Positions 7,019-15,033 of a stretch of DNA of 19,102 bases are shown here, one piece after another; position 1 is the stretch's first letter; each line of letters starts with the position of its first letter. The DNA lies in NCBI GenBank assembly GCA_934162325.1, contig CAKPIH010000022.1:1-19102 (forward strand). The letters are read 5' to 3'. The position numbers and the translations under genes are program-made. Origin of the DNA: an uncultured Bacilli bacterium (GTDB lineage Bacteria; Bacillota_I; Bacilli_A; RF39; UBA660). Below the pieces are notes generated by a model. It did no database searches. It had not been told where the DNA came from and was given only the letters and a program-made list of their open reading frames with translations.

Positions 7019-7273
7019 ATGAAAGAAAGAAAAGAACTAATTGGTACTGTAGTTTCTGACAAAGCTGATAAAACTATTACAGTTAAAGTAGAAACTTACA
7101 AGAAACACCCATTATATGGCAAGAGAGTTAAATATTCTAAAAAATATGCTGCTCATGATGAAAATAATATGGCACATGTTGGAGATAAAGTTCGCTTAGC
7201 CCAAACTAGACCATTGTCTAAAACTAAGAGATATGAACTAGTAGAAGTAATAGAGAAAGCTGTTATTCTATAA
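7019..7273 (+). CDS. rpsQ: 30S ribosomal protein S17
   Basis: The 84-residue S17 carries LIGTVVSDKADKTITVKVE and the HPLYGKRVKYSKKYAAHDE region of its OB fold. It is an early 16S rRNA-binding assembly protein. I choose ATG 7019 because SD GTGAGGTG (7005-7012) is 6 bases upstream; an in-frame GTG at 7010 lies within that SD. Fourteen bases separate it from rpmC. Confidence 0.95.
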   Translation: MKERKELIGTVVSDKADKTITVKVETYKKHPLYGKRVKYSKKYAAHDENNMAHVGDKVRLAQTRPLSKTKRYELVEVIEKAVIL

Positions 7274-7300
7274 GCTCTTTAGTCGGAAGGAGGAAATAAT

Positions 7301-7669
7301 ATGGTACAACAAGAAACGCGTCTAAAAGTCGCAGATAACTGTGGAGCTCGTGAAGTATTAGTAATTAGAGTTCTAGGTGGAAGTAAAGTTAAAACAGGTA
7401 ATATTGGAGATATAGTTGTTGCTACAGTAAAGAAAGCTACTCCTAATGGTACTATAAAGAAAGGCAAAGTTGTAAAAGCTGTTATAGTAAGAACTAAAAG
7501 AGGAGTTAGAAGAGATGACGGTAGTTATATCAGATTTGATGATAACGCTTGCGTTATTATTAAAGATGATAAGAGTCCAGTAGGTACTAGAATTTTAGGA
7601 CCAGTAGCACGTGAACTTAGAGATAAAGATTTTACTAAGATTGTAAGTTTAGCAAAAGATGTGCTATAG
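7301..7669 (+). CDS. rplN: 50S ribosomal protein L14
   Basis: The 122-residue L14 starts MVQQETRLKVADNCGAREVL and has the signature VKAVIVRTKRGVRRDDGSYI and the C-terminal GTRILGPVARELRD. L14 contributes to an intersubunit bridge. The length is exactly that usual for the family. SD AAGGAGG (7287-7293). This is the first gene of the spc-type segment. It ends in TAG. Confidence 0.98.
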   Translation: MVQQETRLKVADNCGAREVLVIRVLGGSKVKTGNIGDIVVATVKKATPNGTIKKGKVVKAVIVRTKRGVRRDDGSYIRFDDNACVIIKDDKSPVGTRILGPVARELRDKDFTKIVSLAKDVL

Positions 7670-7685
7670 GATTTAAGGAGGAATT

Positions 7686-7994
7686 ATGAAGAAACTTAAA
7701 ACAGGCGATAAAGTAGTAGTAGTATCTGGTTCCAATAAAGGAAAAGAAGGTAAAATTACTAAAATATTAGATTCTAAAGTAATAGTTGAAGGTGTTAATA
7801 TTGTTAAGAAACATTTAAAACCTAAAAATAATGGTGGTAATGGTGAAATAATTGAAACTGAAGCTGCTATTCATGTATCTAATGTTATGTTAGTAGATCC
7901 AAAAACTAAAAAGCCTACAAAAGTAAAAATTGAAAAAGATAGTAAAGGTAATAAAGTTAGAATATCTAAAAAATCTAACGAAAAAATTAACTAA
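7686..7994 (+). CDS. rplX: 50S ribosomal protein L24
   Basis: The 102-residue product has the KOW motif near its start (KTGDKVVVVSGSNKGKEGKI) and VEGVNIVKKHLKP, as in L24, an initiator of 50S assembly that binds 23S rRNA. SD AAGGAGG (7675-7681) stands 4 bases before the ATG and 6 bases after the rplN stop. Normal length, nothing odd. Confidence 0.97.
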   Translation: MKKLKTGDKVVVVSGSNKGKEGKITKILDSKVIVEGVNIVKKHLKPKNNGGNGEIIETEAAIHVSNVMLVDPKTKKPTKVKIEKDSKGNKVRISKKSNEKIN

Positions 7995-8049
7995 TAAAAA
8001 GGATAGGAACAATTAATAAATGTTCTGTAATTTGGAAGGAGGGCGAAGT

Positions 8050-8589
8050 ATGAACCGCCTAAGAGAAAAATATATTAAAGAAGTTGTTCCAAGTTTAACA
8101 GAAAAACATGGTTATACTACTCCAATGCTAGTTCCAAAGATCGAGAAGATCGTTGTTAATATGGGAGTAGGAGATGCTACTGTTAATTCTAAAAACTTAG
8201 AAAATGCTGTAAATGAATTAGAAAAAATTACTGGATTAAAAGCAGTAGAAACTACAGCTAAAAAATCAATAGCTTCATTTAAAGTAAGAGAAGGACACAA
8301 AATTGGTTGTAAAGTAACTTTAAGAGGAGGCAATATGTATACTTTCTTAGATAAATTAATTAGTATTAGTTTACCTAGAGTAAGAGATTTTAGAGGATTA
8401 TCTCCTAAGAGTTTTGATGGAAGAGGAAATTATACAATCGGTATTAAAGAACAAATAATTTTCCCTGAAATTAAATTTGATGAAGTTGAAAAAGTAAGAG
8501 GTATGGATATTGTTATCGTTACCACTGCTAATACTAATGAAGAAGCTTATGATTTATTAAGTGAACTTGGAGTTCCTTTTAGGAAATAA
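8050..8589 (+). CDS. rplE: 50S ribosomal protein L5
   Basis: The 179-residue L5 starts MNRLREKYIKEVVPSLTEKH and shows KIEKIVVNMGVGDA and the LPRVRDFRGLSPKSFDGRGNY region. L5 binds 5S rRNA and touches the P-site tRNA. The start at 8050 has SD AAGGAGGG (8036-8043) 6 bases upstream and gives the usual family length. An in-frame ATG at 8020 would add ten residues, place the SD inside the gene, and has no SD of its own. Confidence 0.97.
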   Translation: MNRLREKYIKEVVPSLTEKHGYTTPMLVPKIEKIVVNMGVGDATVNSKNLENAVNELEKITGLKAVETTAKKSIASFKVREGHKIGCKVTLRGGNMYTFLDKLISISLPRVRDFRGLSPKSFDGRGNYTIGIKEQIIFPEIKFDEVEKVRGMDIVIVTTANTNEEAYDLLSELGVPFRK

Positions 8590-8604
8590 TGGAGGAATAA
8601 TAAG

Positions 8605-8790
8605 ATGGCAAGAAAATCAATGATTGTTAAATCAGAAAGAGAACCTAAATATAAGGTTAGAAAATACACTAGATGTAAAATATGTGGAAGACCTCATGCT
8701 GTACTTAAGAAATATGGAATTTGCCGTATTTGCTTTAGAGAACTTGCATACAAAGGTCAAATACCTGGTGTAAAGAAATCAAGTTGGTAA
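8605..8790 (+). CDS. rpsN: 30S ribosomal protein S14, zinc-binding type
   Basis: The 61-residue S14 is the short zinc-ribbon form: C24-K-I-C27 and C40-R-I-C43 are the four ligands. It has the usual beginning MARKSMIVKSEREPKYKVRK and end GQIPGVKKSSW. Gram-positives often also carry a longer zinc-free paralogue for zinc limitation; none is in this window. SD GGAGGA (8591-8596). Confidence 0.97.
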   Translation: MARKSMIVKSEREPKYKVRKYTRCKICGRPHAVLKKYGICRICFRELAYKGQIPGVKKSSW

Positions 8791-8820
8791 ACCCAACAAT
8801 AAAAGAAGGAGGGATTTATA

Positions 8821-9210
8821 ATGACAGATCCAATCGCAGATATGCTTACAAGAATTCGTAACGCTAATCAAAATAGAGCATCTTCAGTTGTAATTCCTAC
8901 ATCTAAAGTAAAAGAAGAAATAGCAAAAATCTTAAAAGATGAAGGATTTATTGAAGACTATACTATTGATGGTGAAGGAGTTCAAAAAAATATTACATTA
9001 ACATTAAAATATAAAAATAAAGAAAGAGTAATTACTGGTCTTAAGAGAATATCAAAACCTGGACTTAGAGTATATGCTGGTAAAGATGAATTACCTACTG
9101 TATTAAATGGTTTAGGAATTGCTATTATCTCTACATCTAAAGGTATTATGACTGATAAAGAAGCAAGAAAATTATCTTTAGGTGGAGAAGTAATTGCTTA
9201 TATCTGGTAA
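8821..9210 (+). CDS. rpsH: 30S ribosomal protein S8
   Basis: The 129-residue product begins MTDPIADMLTRIRNANQNR and ends with GIAIISTSKGIMTDKEARK and GGEVIAYIW, as in S8. S8 binds helix 21 of 16S rRNA and in E. coli represses the spc operon; whether it does so here is unknown. SD AAGGAGGG (8806-8813). The next gene's SD overlaps its stop codon. Confidence 0.98.
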   Translation: MTDPIADMLTRIRNANQNRASSVVIPTSKVKEEIAKILKDEGFIEDYTIDGEGVQKNITLTLKYKNKERVITGLKRISKPGLRVYAGKDELPTVLNGLGIAIISTSKGIMTDKEARKLSLGGEVIAYIW

Positions 9211-9219
9211 GGTGAAATA

Positions 9220-9759
9220 ATGAGCCGTATTGGTAAAAGAGTTTTAAGTATTCCAGAGAATGTTAATGTAAATGTAGAAAATAATACTGTTACAGTTAAA
9301 GGACCTAAAGGGGAACTTACTTTAGATTTAGTTAAAGGTATTAATGTTAAAGTAGAAGATAACACTGTAGTAGTAGAAATGACTAAAAAAGATAAATTTA
9401 CTCATGCTATGCATGGTACTACTAATGCTAATATTAAAAATATGATTATCGGTGTTAGTGAAGGATATAAAAAAGGATTAGAAATCGTTGGTGTAGGTTA
9501 TAAGTTTAATGTACAAGGAAATAAACTTACTGTATCAGCAGGATATTCTCATCCAGTAGTTATGGAAGTTCCAACTGGACTTACTGTAACAGGAATATCT
9601 AATACTGAAATTGAAGTATCAGGTATTAATAAAGAAAAAGTTGGGGAATTTGCCGCTAACGTAAGAAAAGTAAGACAACCTGAACCTTATAAAGGAAAAG
9701 GAATTAAATACAAAGGTGAACAAATTCGTCGTAAAGAAGGAAAGAAAGCTTCTAAATAA
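9220..9759 (+). CDS. rplF: 50S ribosomal protein L6
   Basis: The 179-residue L6 starts MSRIGKRVLSIPENVNVNVE and ends with the conserved RKVRQPEPYKGKGIKYKGE. It has two related alpha/beta domains and lies near the factor-binding region of the 50S subunit. SD AAGGTGA (9209-9215) starts within the rpsH stop codon, 4 bases before the ATG, indicating coupled translation. Confidence 0.98.
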   Translation: MSRIGKRVLSIPENVNVNVENNTVTVKGPKGELTLDLVKGINVKVEDNTVVVEMTKKDKFTHAMHGTTNANIKNMIIGVSEGYKKGLEIVGVGYKFNVQGNKLTVSAGYSHPVVMEVPTGLTVTGISNTEIEVSGINKEKVGEFAANVRKVRQPEPYKGKGIKYKGEQIRRKEGKKASK

Positions 9760-9778
9760 TAAATAGGAGGATATAGGT

Positions 9779-10141
9779 ATGATTAAAAAAGTTTCAAGAA
9801 ATGAAATGAGAAAAGTTAGACATACTAGAATCAGAGAAAATTTATCTGGTACTAGTGAAAGACCTAGATTATGTGTATTTAGATCTAATGCTAATATTGA
9901 AGCTCAAATCATCGATGATGTTAAAGGTGTTACTTTAGTTAGTGCATCATCACTAGAAAAAGAATTAAATCTTAAAAATGGTGGTAATGTAGAAGCTGCT
10001 AAAGTAATCGGAGCAGAAATTGCTAAAAGAGCTAAAAAAGCAAAAATTAATACCGTAGTATTTGATAGAGGTGGATATCTTTATCATGGACGTGTTAAAG
10101 CTTTAGCAGAAGCAGCTCGTGTTGGCGGATTAGAATTCTAG
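9779..10141 (+). CDS. rplR: 50S ribosomal protein L18
   Basis: The 120-residue product has the basic N-terminal tail, then GTSERPRLCVFRSNANIEAQ, and the end VFDRGGYLYHGRVKALAEAA, the L18 pattern. L18 carries 5S rRNA to the 50S subunit together with L5. SD AGGAGG (9765-9770). It ends in TAG, 18 bases before rpsE. Confidence 0.98.
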   Translation: MIKKVSRNEMRKVRHTRIRENLSGTSERPRLCVFRSNANIEAQIIDDVKGVTLVSASSLEKELNLKNGGNVEAAKVIGAEIAKRAKKAKINTVVFDRGGYLYHGRVKALAEAARVGGLEF

Positions 10142-10159
10142 AACAGAGGAGGAGAAAAT

Positions 10160-10777
10160 ATGGAAGAAAATAAGAAGACTGAAGTTAATACTGAAGTAAA
10201 AAATACTGAAGTTAAAACTGAAGGTAGAAGAAACGATAATAGAAATCGTAAATTTGATAAAAAAAGACCTAGAAATAATAACAGAACTTCTAAACCAAAA
10301 TCTGATCTAGAGGATAAGGTAATTGAAATTAGAAGAGTAACTAAAGTTGTTAAAGGTGGTAGACAATTTAGATTTGCTGCTACTGTAGTAGTAGGAAATA
10401 GAAAAGGACTAGTAGGTCTTGGTACTGGTAAAGCTAAAGAAATGCCAGATGCTGTTAAAAAAGCTACACAAGCTGCTAGTAAGAATTTAATAAAAGTTGA
10501 CCTAATTGATAATAGAACAATATCTCACGATATTATCGTTAAAGAAGGAGCAGTAAGAGTTATGCTTAAACCTGCTAAAGAAGGTACTGGAGTTAAAGCT
10601 GGTGGACCAGTTAGAGATGTACTTGAACTTGCTGGTGTTAAAGATGTATTATCTAAGAGTTTAGGATCTAGTACTAAGATTAATGCTGCTAGAGCTACTT
10701 TAAATGCACTTAAAGCACAAAAATCTCCAGACCATGTTGCTTACTTAAGAGATAAGAAAGTTGAGGAATTAAGATAA
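10160..10777 (+). CDS. rpsE: 30S ribosomal protein S5 with a charged N-terminal extension
   Basis: The S5 core begins near residue 51 (VIEIRRVTKVVKGGRQFRF) and includes VKAGGPVRDVLELAGVKDVL and SKSLGSSTKINAARATL. S5 is at the mRNA entry site and affects decoding fidelity. The product has 205 residues against ~166 usual. The extra ~40 residues hold near-repeats of TEV (residues 7-18), then a Lys/Arg/Asn-rich segment likely to be disordered. SD AGAGGAGG (10145-10152) firmly supports the start, so the extension is translated. The stop overlaps the rplO start (TAATG), and no rpmD lies between them. Confidence 0.97.
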   Translation: MEENKKTEVNTEVKNTEVKTEGRRNDNRNRKFDKKRPRNNNRTSKPKSDLEDKVIEIRRVTKVVKGGRQFRFAATVVVGNRKGLVGLGTGKAKEMPDAVKKATQAASKNLIKVDLIDNRTISHDIIVKEGAVRVMLKPAKEGTGVKAGGPVRDVLELAGVKDVLSKSLGSSTKINAARATLNALKAQKSPDHVAYLRDKKVEELR

Positions 10778-11220
10778 TGAAATTACATGAATTAAGTAGT
10801 CTTGATGGCTCAGTTAAGAATAGAAAAAGAGTAGGTCGTGGACCTGGTTCTGGTACTGGAAAAACTTCTGGTAAAGGTGAGAAAGGACAAAACGCTAGAA
10901 GCGGTGGTGGAGTAAGACCTGGATTTGAAGGAGGTCAATTACCACTATTTAGAAGATTATCAAAAAGAGGATTCAACAATTATGAATTTAGAACAGTATA
11001 TAGTACTGTTAATGTATCTGATTTAAATAGATTTGAAGATGGTACAGTAGTAGATACTGCTTTATTAAAAGAAGTAGGTCTAATTAAGAAAGAACTTGAT
11101 GGAGTTAAAGTATTAGGAAGTGGAGAACTAACTAAGAAATTAACTGTTAAAGCTAATGCATTTACTAAGAGTGCACAAGATAAAATAGAAACTATTGGTG
11201 GAAAAACTGAGGTGATTTAG
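10777..11220 (+). CDS. rplO: 50S ribosomal protein L15
   Basis: The 147-residue L15 starts MKLHELSSLDGSVKNRKRVG and has the Gly-rich RGPGSGTGKTSGKGEKGQNA tail followed by FEGGQLPLFRRLSKRGF. L15 is a late 50S assembly protein. Its ATG shares one base with the rpsE stop codon; a TTGAGGAA SD lies within rpsE. In the usual order rpmD (L30) stands before this gene, but it is missing. It ends in TAG directly before the secY ATG. Confidence 0.97.
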   Translation: MKLHELSSLDGSVKNRKRVGRGPGSGTGKTSGKGEKGQNARSGGGVRPGFEGGQLPLFRRLSKRGFNNYEFRTVYSTVNVSDLNRFEDGTVVDTALLKEVGLIKKELDGVKVLGSGELTKKLTVKANAFTKSAQDKIETIGGKTEVI

Positions 11221-12483
11221 ATGTTTAAAAATCTAAAATTAATCTTTAGTCCTAAAAACAAAGATATTAGGAAAAGAATTGGTTTTACACTAATGGGACT
11301 TCTAATATTTGCTCTAGGTACAACAATTCCTGTACCTGGAACTAAGGGGGCTATATCAAGCTTAGGATTATGGGAATTATATAATGCTATTGGTGGAGGA
11401 GCACTTAAGAATTTTTCAATATTTGCTCTAGGTGTTATGCCTTATATCTCTGCTAGTATCATTACTGGAATATTACAAATGGATATTATTCCTTACTTTA
11501 CTGAACTTAAGGAAAGTGGGGAACAAGGAAGACAAAAGATTAATCAAATTAATAGATATCTTGGTATTATTTTAGCTTTCTTACAAGGATTTGCTATGGC
11601 ATTTACCTTTGTAAAAGGAGCAGGTACTTTAGAATATATGAAGATTGCATTATTCTTAACTGGTGGTACAGCATTCTTATTATGGTTAGGAGATCAAATT
11701 ACTCAAAAAGGTATTGGTAATGGTATATCACTAATCATTATGGCTGGTATTATATCAACTGTACCAAAGATGTTTATTGATACATTTAGTACATTTATAC
11801 TAGATGGTAATACAGCATTATTTTTAGGAATAATTAAGTTTATTGTCTTTATCTTATTCTATCTTGCAATAGTAGTAGGAGTTGTCTTTGAAGAATGTTC
11901 AGAAAGAAGAATTCCTATTCAATATTCAAATAGAACAGCATCTGCTTATGGTGCAAAACAAAATTATATTCCATTTAAATTAAATTCCGCTAATGTAATG
12001 CCAGTTATCTTTGCATCAGTAATCTTGTCTATACCAACTTTTATAGCAGGTTTACTAGGAGAAGACTCTGGATTCTCAGTATTTGTTACAAAGTATATTA
12101 ATTATACAACACCTACTGGATTTGTATTATATATAATCTTAATATTTGTATTTGGATTCTTCTATACAAATATGCAAATTAATCCTAAAGAACTAAGTAA
12201 AAACTTAAATAAAAATGGTGGTTATATTCCTGGTATTAGACCTGGAGTAGAAACTGAAAAATATATTACTAAGATTTTAAATAGAATAACTTTCTTAGGT
12301 TCTACATTTATAGCATTAATTGCAGGACTTCCAATAGTATTTAGTAGTTTTATAAATACTGGACTACCTACATCAGTATCAATTGGTGGTACTGGAGTAC
12401 TAATTGTAGTAGGTGTTGCTATTGAAACATGTAGACAAATAGAAAGTAGTTTAATAAATAGAAATTATAAAGGAGCAAGATAA
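11221..12483 (+). CDS. secY: Preprotein translocase channel subunit SecY
   Basis: The 420-residue polytopic membrane protein has the ten hydrophobic segments expected of SecY. Family marks include the plug/TM2 region ALGVMPYISASIITGILQM, ESGEQGRQKINQINRYLGII, the cytoplasmic SERRIPIQYSNRTA loop with KLNSANVMPVIFA, and the end QIESSLINRNYKG. It forms the channel with SecE and SecG through which SecA drives export, including presumably the surface proteins flanking this operon. SD GAGGTGAT (11209-11216) lies in the end of rplO, whose stop is adjacent to the ATG. The stop overlaps adk by one base. Confidence 0.98.
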   Translation: MFKNLKLIFSPKNKDIRKRIGFTLMGLLIFALGTTIPVPGTKGAISSLGLWELYNAIGGGALKNFSIFALGVMPYISASIITGILQMDIIPYFTELKESGEQGRQKINQINRYLGIILAFLQGFAMAFTFVKGAGTLEYMKIALFLTGGTAFLLWLGDQITQKGIGNGISLIIMAGIISTVPKMFIDTFSTFILDGNTALFLGIIKFIVFILFYLAIVVGVVFEECSERRIPIQYSNRTASAYGAKQNYIPFKLNSANVMPVIFASVILSIPTFIAGLLGEDSGFSVFVTKYINYTTPTGFVLYIILIFVFGFFYTNMQINPKELSKNLNKNGGYIPGIRPGVETEKYITKILNRITFLGSTFIALIAGLPIVFSSFINTGLPTSVSIGGTGVLIVVGVAIETCRQIESSLINRNYKGAR

Positions 12484-13136
12484 TGAAGAATATTATATTT
12501 GTGGCAGCTCCTGCTGCCGGTAAAGGTACCATATCAGCTAAAGTTTGCACTGAATATAATATTCCTCACATATCTACTGGAGACCTTTTAAGAAATGAAA
12601 TAGCGGCCTCTTCTAAAATAGGTATGGAAATAAAATCCGCTATGGCAAGAGGAGAGTTTGTATCTGATGAAGTTATTACCAAACTTCTTAAGAAAAGACT
12701 TGAAGCTAAAGATTGTAAAAAGGGTTATATCCTAGATGGATATCCGAGAAATATTAGTCAGGCTAAAACTTATGATAATATTTTAAAAGAATTAAATTAT
12801 GATGAGGGTTTAGTGGTATTTCTTGATATAGATAAAGAACTTGCTATGAAAAGAGCATTATCTAGAGTAGTTTGCTCTAAATGTGGACTATCTTATAACT
12901 TAATAAATAAAGAATATGCTCCACTAAAAGAAGGTATCTGTGATAATTGTGGTTCATCACTTAAAACAAGAAGTGATGATAACGAAGAATCTTTTATAAA
13001 TAGATTTGATACTTTTATGAAAGAAACTTATCCTTTACTTGAATATTATGAGAATAAGGGTAATTTACTTAAAATAAAAGTAGATAATATTACTACTGAG
13101 GATATCTTTGATGAAATAAAGAAGGTAATTAAATAA
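12483..13136 (+). CDS. adk: Adenylate kinase, zinc-LID type, with a variant P-loop
   Basis: The 217-residue enzyme catalyses ATP + AMP = 2 ADP. Visible family parts: the P-loop at residues 8-16, STGDLLRNE (AMP site), DGYPRN (85-90), a LID with four Cys (C131, C134, C153, C156) that should bind zinc, and RSDDNEESFINRF. The P-loop reads AAPAAGKGT, where the family form is GxPGxGKGT. Two Gly are replaced by Ala, while the Gly-Lys-Gly-Thr that grips phosphate is kept. All other key motifs are present, so I expect activity. It sits between secY and map with TAATG overlaps on both sides. Confidence 0.97.
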   Translation: MKNIIFVAAPAAGKGTISAKVCTEYNIPHISTGDLLRNEIAASSKIGMEIKSAMARGEFVSDEVITKLLKKRLEAKDCKKGYILDGYPRNISQAKTYDNILKELNYDEGLVVFLDIDKELAMKRALSRVVCSKCGLSYNLINKEYAPLKEGICDNCGSSLKTRSDDNEESFINRFDTFMKETYPLLEYYENKGNLLKIKVDNITTEDIFDEIKKVIK

Positions 13137-13894
13137 TGATTACAATTAAGAGTGAATATGAATTATCACTAATGAGAATTGCTGGCAGAATAGTTTATGA
13201 TACACATCAGTATATAAAAGACTATATAAAGCCAGGAATTACAACTGGTGAACTTGATAAACTTGCTCATGATTACATTATTAGTAGAGATGCTACTCCA
13301 TCATGTCTTGGATATGAAGGATATCCTGCTAGTATATGTATATCGGTTAATGAGGAAGTAGTACATGGTATACCAGGTAAAAGAAAATTAAAAAATGGAG
13401 ATATAGTTACACTTGATATTTGTGCTTGTTATAAAGGTTATCATGGTGATTCGGCATGGACTTATCCAGTAGGAGAAATAAATAGTGAGAAGAAATATCT
13501 TCTAGAACATACTGAAAAGGCTTTATATGAAGGTTTAAAACAAGTAAAAGCTGGAGTACATCTAGGAGATGTATCAAGTGCTATTGAAGAATATGCTACT
13601 AGTCATAAACTAGGAGTAGTAAGAGAACTAGAAGGACATGGTATTGGAAGCAATCTTCATGAAGATCCAGGCGTACCTAATTATGGTAAAAAGGGTACTG
13701 GTATTATCTTGAAAGAGAACATGACAATTGCTGTAGAACCTATGTTAACTTCTGGTACAAGAAAGATATACTTACTAGATGATGACTGGACTATTATAAC
13801 AAGAGACAATAAACCATCTGCTCACTTTGAACACACTATTATTGTAACTAGAGATGGCTATGAAATACTAACAGGAGATGATAATTATGAGTAA
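13136..13894 (+). CDS. map: Methionine aminopeptidase, type I
   Basis: The 252-residue enzyme removes the initiator Met from new proteins. The five metal ligands are in place: D94 (VTLD), D105 (HGDSA), H168 (EGHGIGSNLHEDPG), E201 (AVEPM) and E232 (HFEHT); H77 (VVHGIP) is the conserved substrate-site His. The short form without a zinc-finger N-terminal extension is the usual bacterial type Ia. The start shares one base with the adk stop; the end overlaps infA by 8 bases. Confidence 0.97.
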   Translation: MITIKSEYELSLMRIAGRIVYDTHQYIKDYIKPGITTGELDKLAHDYIISRDATPSCLGYEGYPASICISVNEEVVHGIPGKRKLKNGDIVTLDICACYKGYHGDSAWTYPVGEINSEKKYLLEHTEKALYEGLKQVKAGVHLGDVSSAIEEYATSHKLGVVRELEGHGIGSNLHEDPGVPNYGKKGTGIILKENMTIAVEPMLTSGTRKIYLLDDDWTIITRDNKPSAHFEHTIIVTRDGYEILTGDDNYE

Positions 13895-14105
13895 AGAAGA
13901 ACTAATTGAAGTTCAAGGAAAAGTAATTGACAATTTACCTCAAGGAAAGTTCAAAGTAGAACTAGATGGGGGACACACAGTAGTTGCCCATGTTTCTGGT
14001 AAAATGCGCATGAACAACATACGTATCTTACCAGGTGATACTGTGGTTATCGCTATGTCGCCATATGATCTAACACAAGGGCGTATAGTATATAATAAGA
14101 AATAG
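13887..14105 (+). CDS. infA: Translation initiation factor IF-1
   Basis: The 72-residue S1-like OB-fold protein reads MSKEELIEVQGKVIDNLPQG and contains VVAHVSGKMRMNNIRILPGD, the IF-1 signature. IF-1 occupies the ribosomal A site during initiation. The start at 13887 has SD AGGAGATG (13873-13880) 6 bases upstream and gives the standard length; an in-frame ATG at 13878 lies within the SD. It overlaps map by 8 bases. It ends in TAG, which runs into the rpmJ SD. Confidence 0.97.
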   Translation: MSKEELIEVQGKVIDNLPQGKFKVELDGGHTVVAHVSGKMRMNNIRILPGDTVVIAMSPYDLTQGRIVYNKK

Positions 14106-14117
14106 GAGGGATGAATA

Positions 14118-14231
14118 ATGAAGGTAAGAGCATCCGTAAAAAAAATATGCGACAAATGTAAAATAATCAAAAGAAATGGAAAAGTAATGGTAATTTGTGA
14201 AAATCCAAAACACAAACAAAAACAAGGTTAA
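14118..14231 (+). CDS. rpmJ: 50S ribosomal protein L36, zinc-binding type
   Basis: A 37-residue gene, short enough to be missed: it starts MKVRASVKKICDKCKIIKRN and ends CENPKHKQKQG. The zinc ligands are C11, C14, C27 and H32, the C+ form. L36 is the last small 50S protein, near 5S and 23S rRNA. SD AGGAGGG (14104-14110) is 7 bases upstream. Its place between infA and rpsM is the classical one. Confidence 0.97.
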   Translation: MKVRASVKKICDKCKIIKRNGKVMVICENPKHKQKQG

Positions 14232-14246
14232 TAGGAGGAAAAAATA

Positions 14247-14612
14247 ATGGCAAGAATTAAAGGTGTAGATATACCTAACGACAAAAGAATTGAAATATCT
14301 CTTACTTATATTTATGGTATAGGAAGAAATTTATCAAAAACAATTCTTAACAATGCTAAAGTTGACTTAAATAAGAAAGCAAAAGACTTAACTGATGATG
14401 AACTTTCTAGAATAAGAGCAGAAGTTGAAAAACATACAGTTGAAGGAGATCTTAGAAGAGAAGTTAACTTAAATATTAAAACTAAGATGGAAATAAATTC
14501 TTATCAAGGAACTAGACATAAAAAGAATTTACCAGTAAGAGGACAAAGAACTAGTAGAAATGCTAGAACTCGTAAAGGTAAAGGAAAAGTTGTTGCTAAT
14601 AAGAAAAAATAA
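14247..14612 (+). CDS. rpsM: 30S ribosomal protein S13
   Basis: The 121-residue S13 starts MARIKGVDIPNDKRIEISLT and has the YIYGIGRNLSKTIL helix-hairpin segment, LRREVNLNIKTKMEI, and the tail LPVRGQRTSRNARTRKGKGK that reaches the tRNA sites. The tail segment SYQGTRHKKNLPVRGQ differs slightly from the common YRGIRHRRGLPVRGQ. S13 forms intersubunit bridges from the 30S head. SD AGGAGG (14233-14238). Confidence 0.98.
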   Translation: MARIKGVDIPNDKRIEISLTYIYGIGRNLSKTILNNAKVDLNKKAKDLTDDELSRIRAEVEKHTVEGDLRREVNLNIKTKMEINSYQGTRHKKNLPVRGQRTSRNARTRKGKGKVVANKKK

Positions 14613-14625
14613 TTAGGAGGAAAAT

Positions 14626-15012
14626 ATGGGAAAATATAATTCAAGAAAAAGAAAAACTAAGAAAAATATTCCTGCTGGTGAAGTACATATCCATTCAACT
14701 TTCAATAATACAATTGTAACTATTACTGATCTAGAAGGAAATGTAGTAAGTTGGGCTTCTGCTGGAACTCAAGGCGTAAAAGGAAGTAAGAAATCAACTC
14801 CATTTGCTGCTGGTATGGCTGCTGAAGCTGCTGGTAGAGAAGCAGTTGCTGCTGGAATGAAAACAGTAAACGTTAAAGTTAAAGGTTTAGGTTCAGGTAG
14901 AGAAGCTGCAATTAGAAGTTTACAAACTGTAGGATTAGAAGTAAAATCAATCACAGATGAAACACCAATTCCACATAACGGTTGTCGTCCACCTAAAAGA
15001 AGACGTGGATAA
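14626..15012 (+). CDS. rpsK: 30S ribosomal protein S11
   Basis: The 128-residue product has GEVHIHSTFNNTIVTITD, GSKKSTPFAAGMAAEAA, VKGLGSGREAAIRSLQ and the invariant end TPIPHNGCRPPKRRRG. S11 lies on the 30S platform near the Shine-Dalgarno duplex. SD AGGAGG (14615-14620), 5 bases before the ATG. Normal length. Confidence 0.98.
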   Translation: MGKYNSRKRKTKKNIPAGEVHIHSTFNNTIVTITDLEGNVVSWASAGTQGVKGSKKSTPFAAGMAAEAAGREAVAAGMKTVNVKVKGLGSGREAAIRSLQTVGLEVKSITDETPIPHNGCRPPKRRRG

Positions 15013-15033
15013 TTAGGAAAGGGGAATCCAAAG

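Noticed and set aside
8020..8049. Longer start for rplE at 8020
   Set aside because: No SD precedes it; ATG 8050 follows AAGGAGGG and yields the standard 179 residues.
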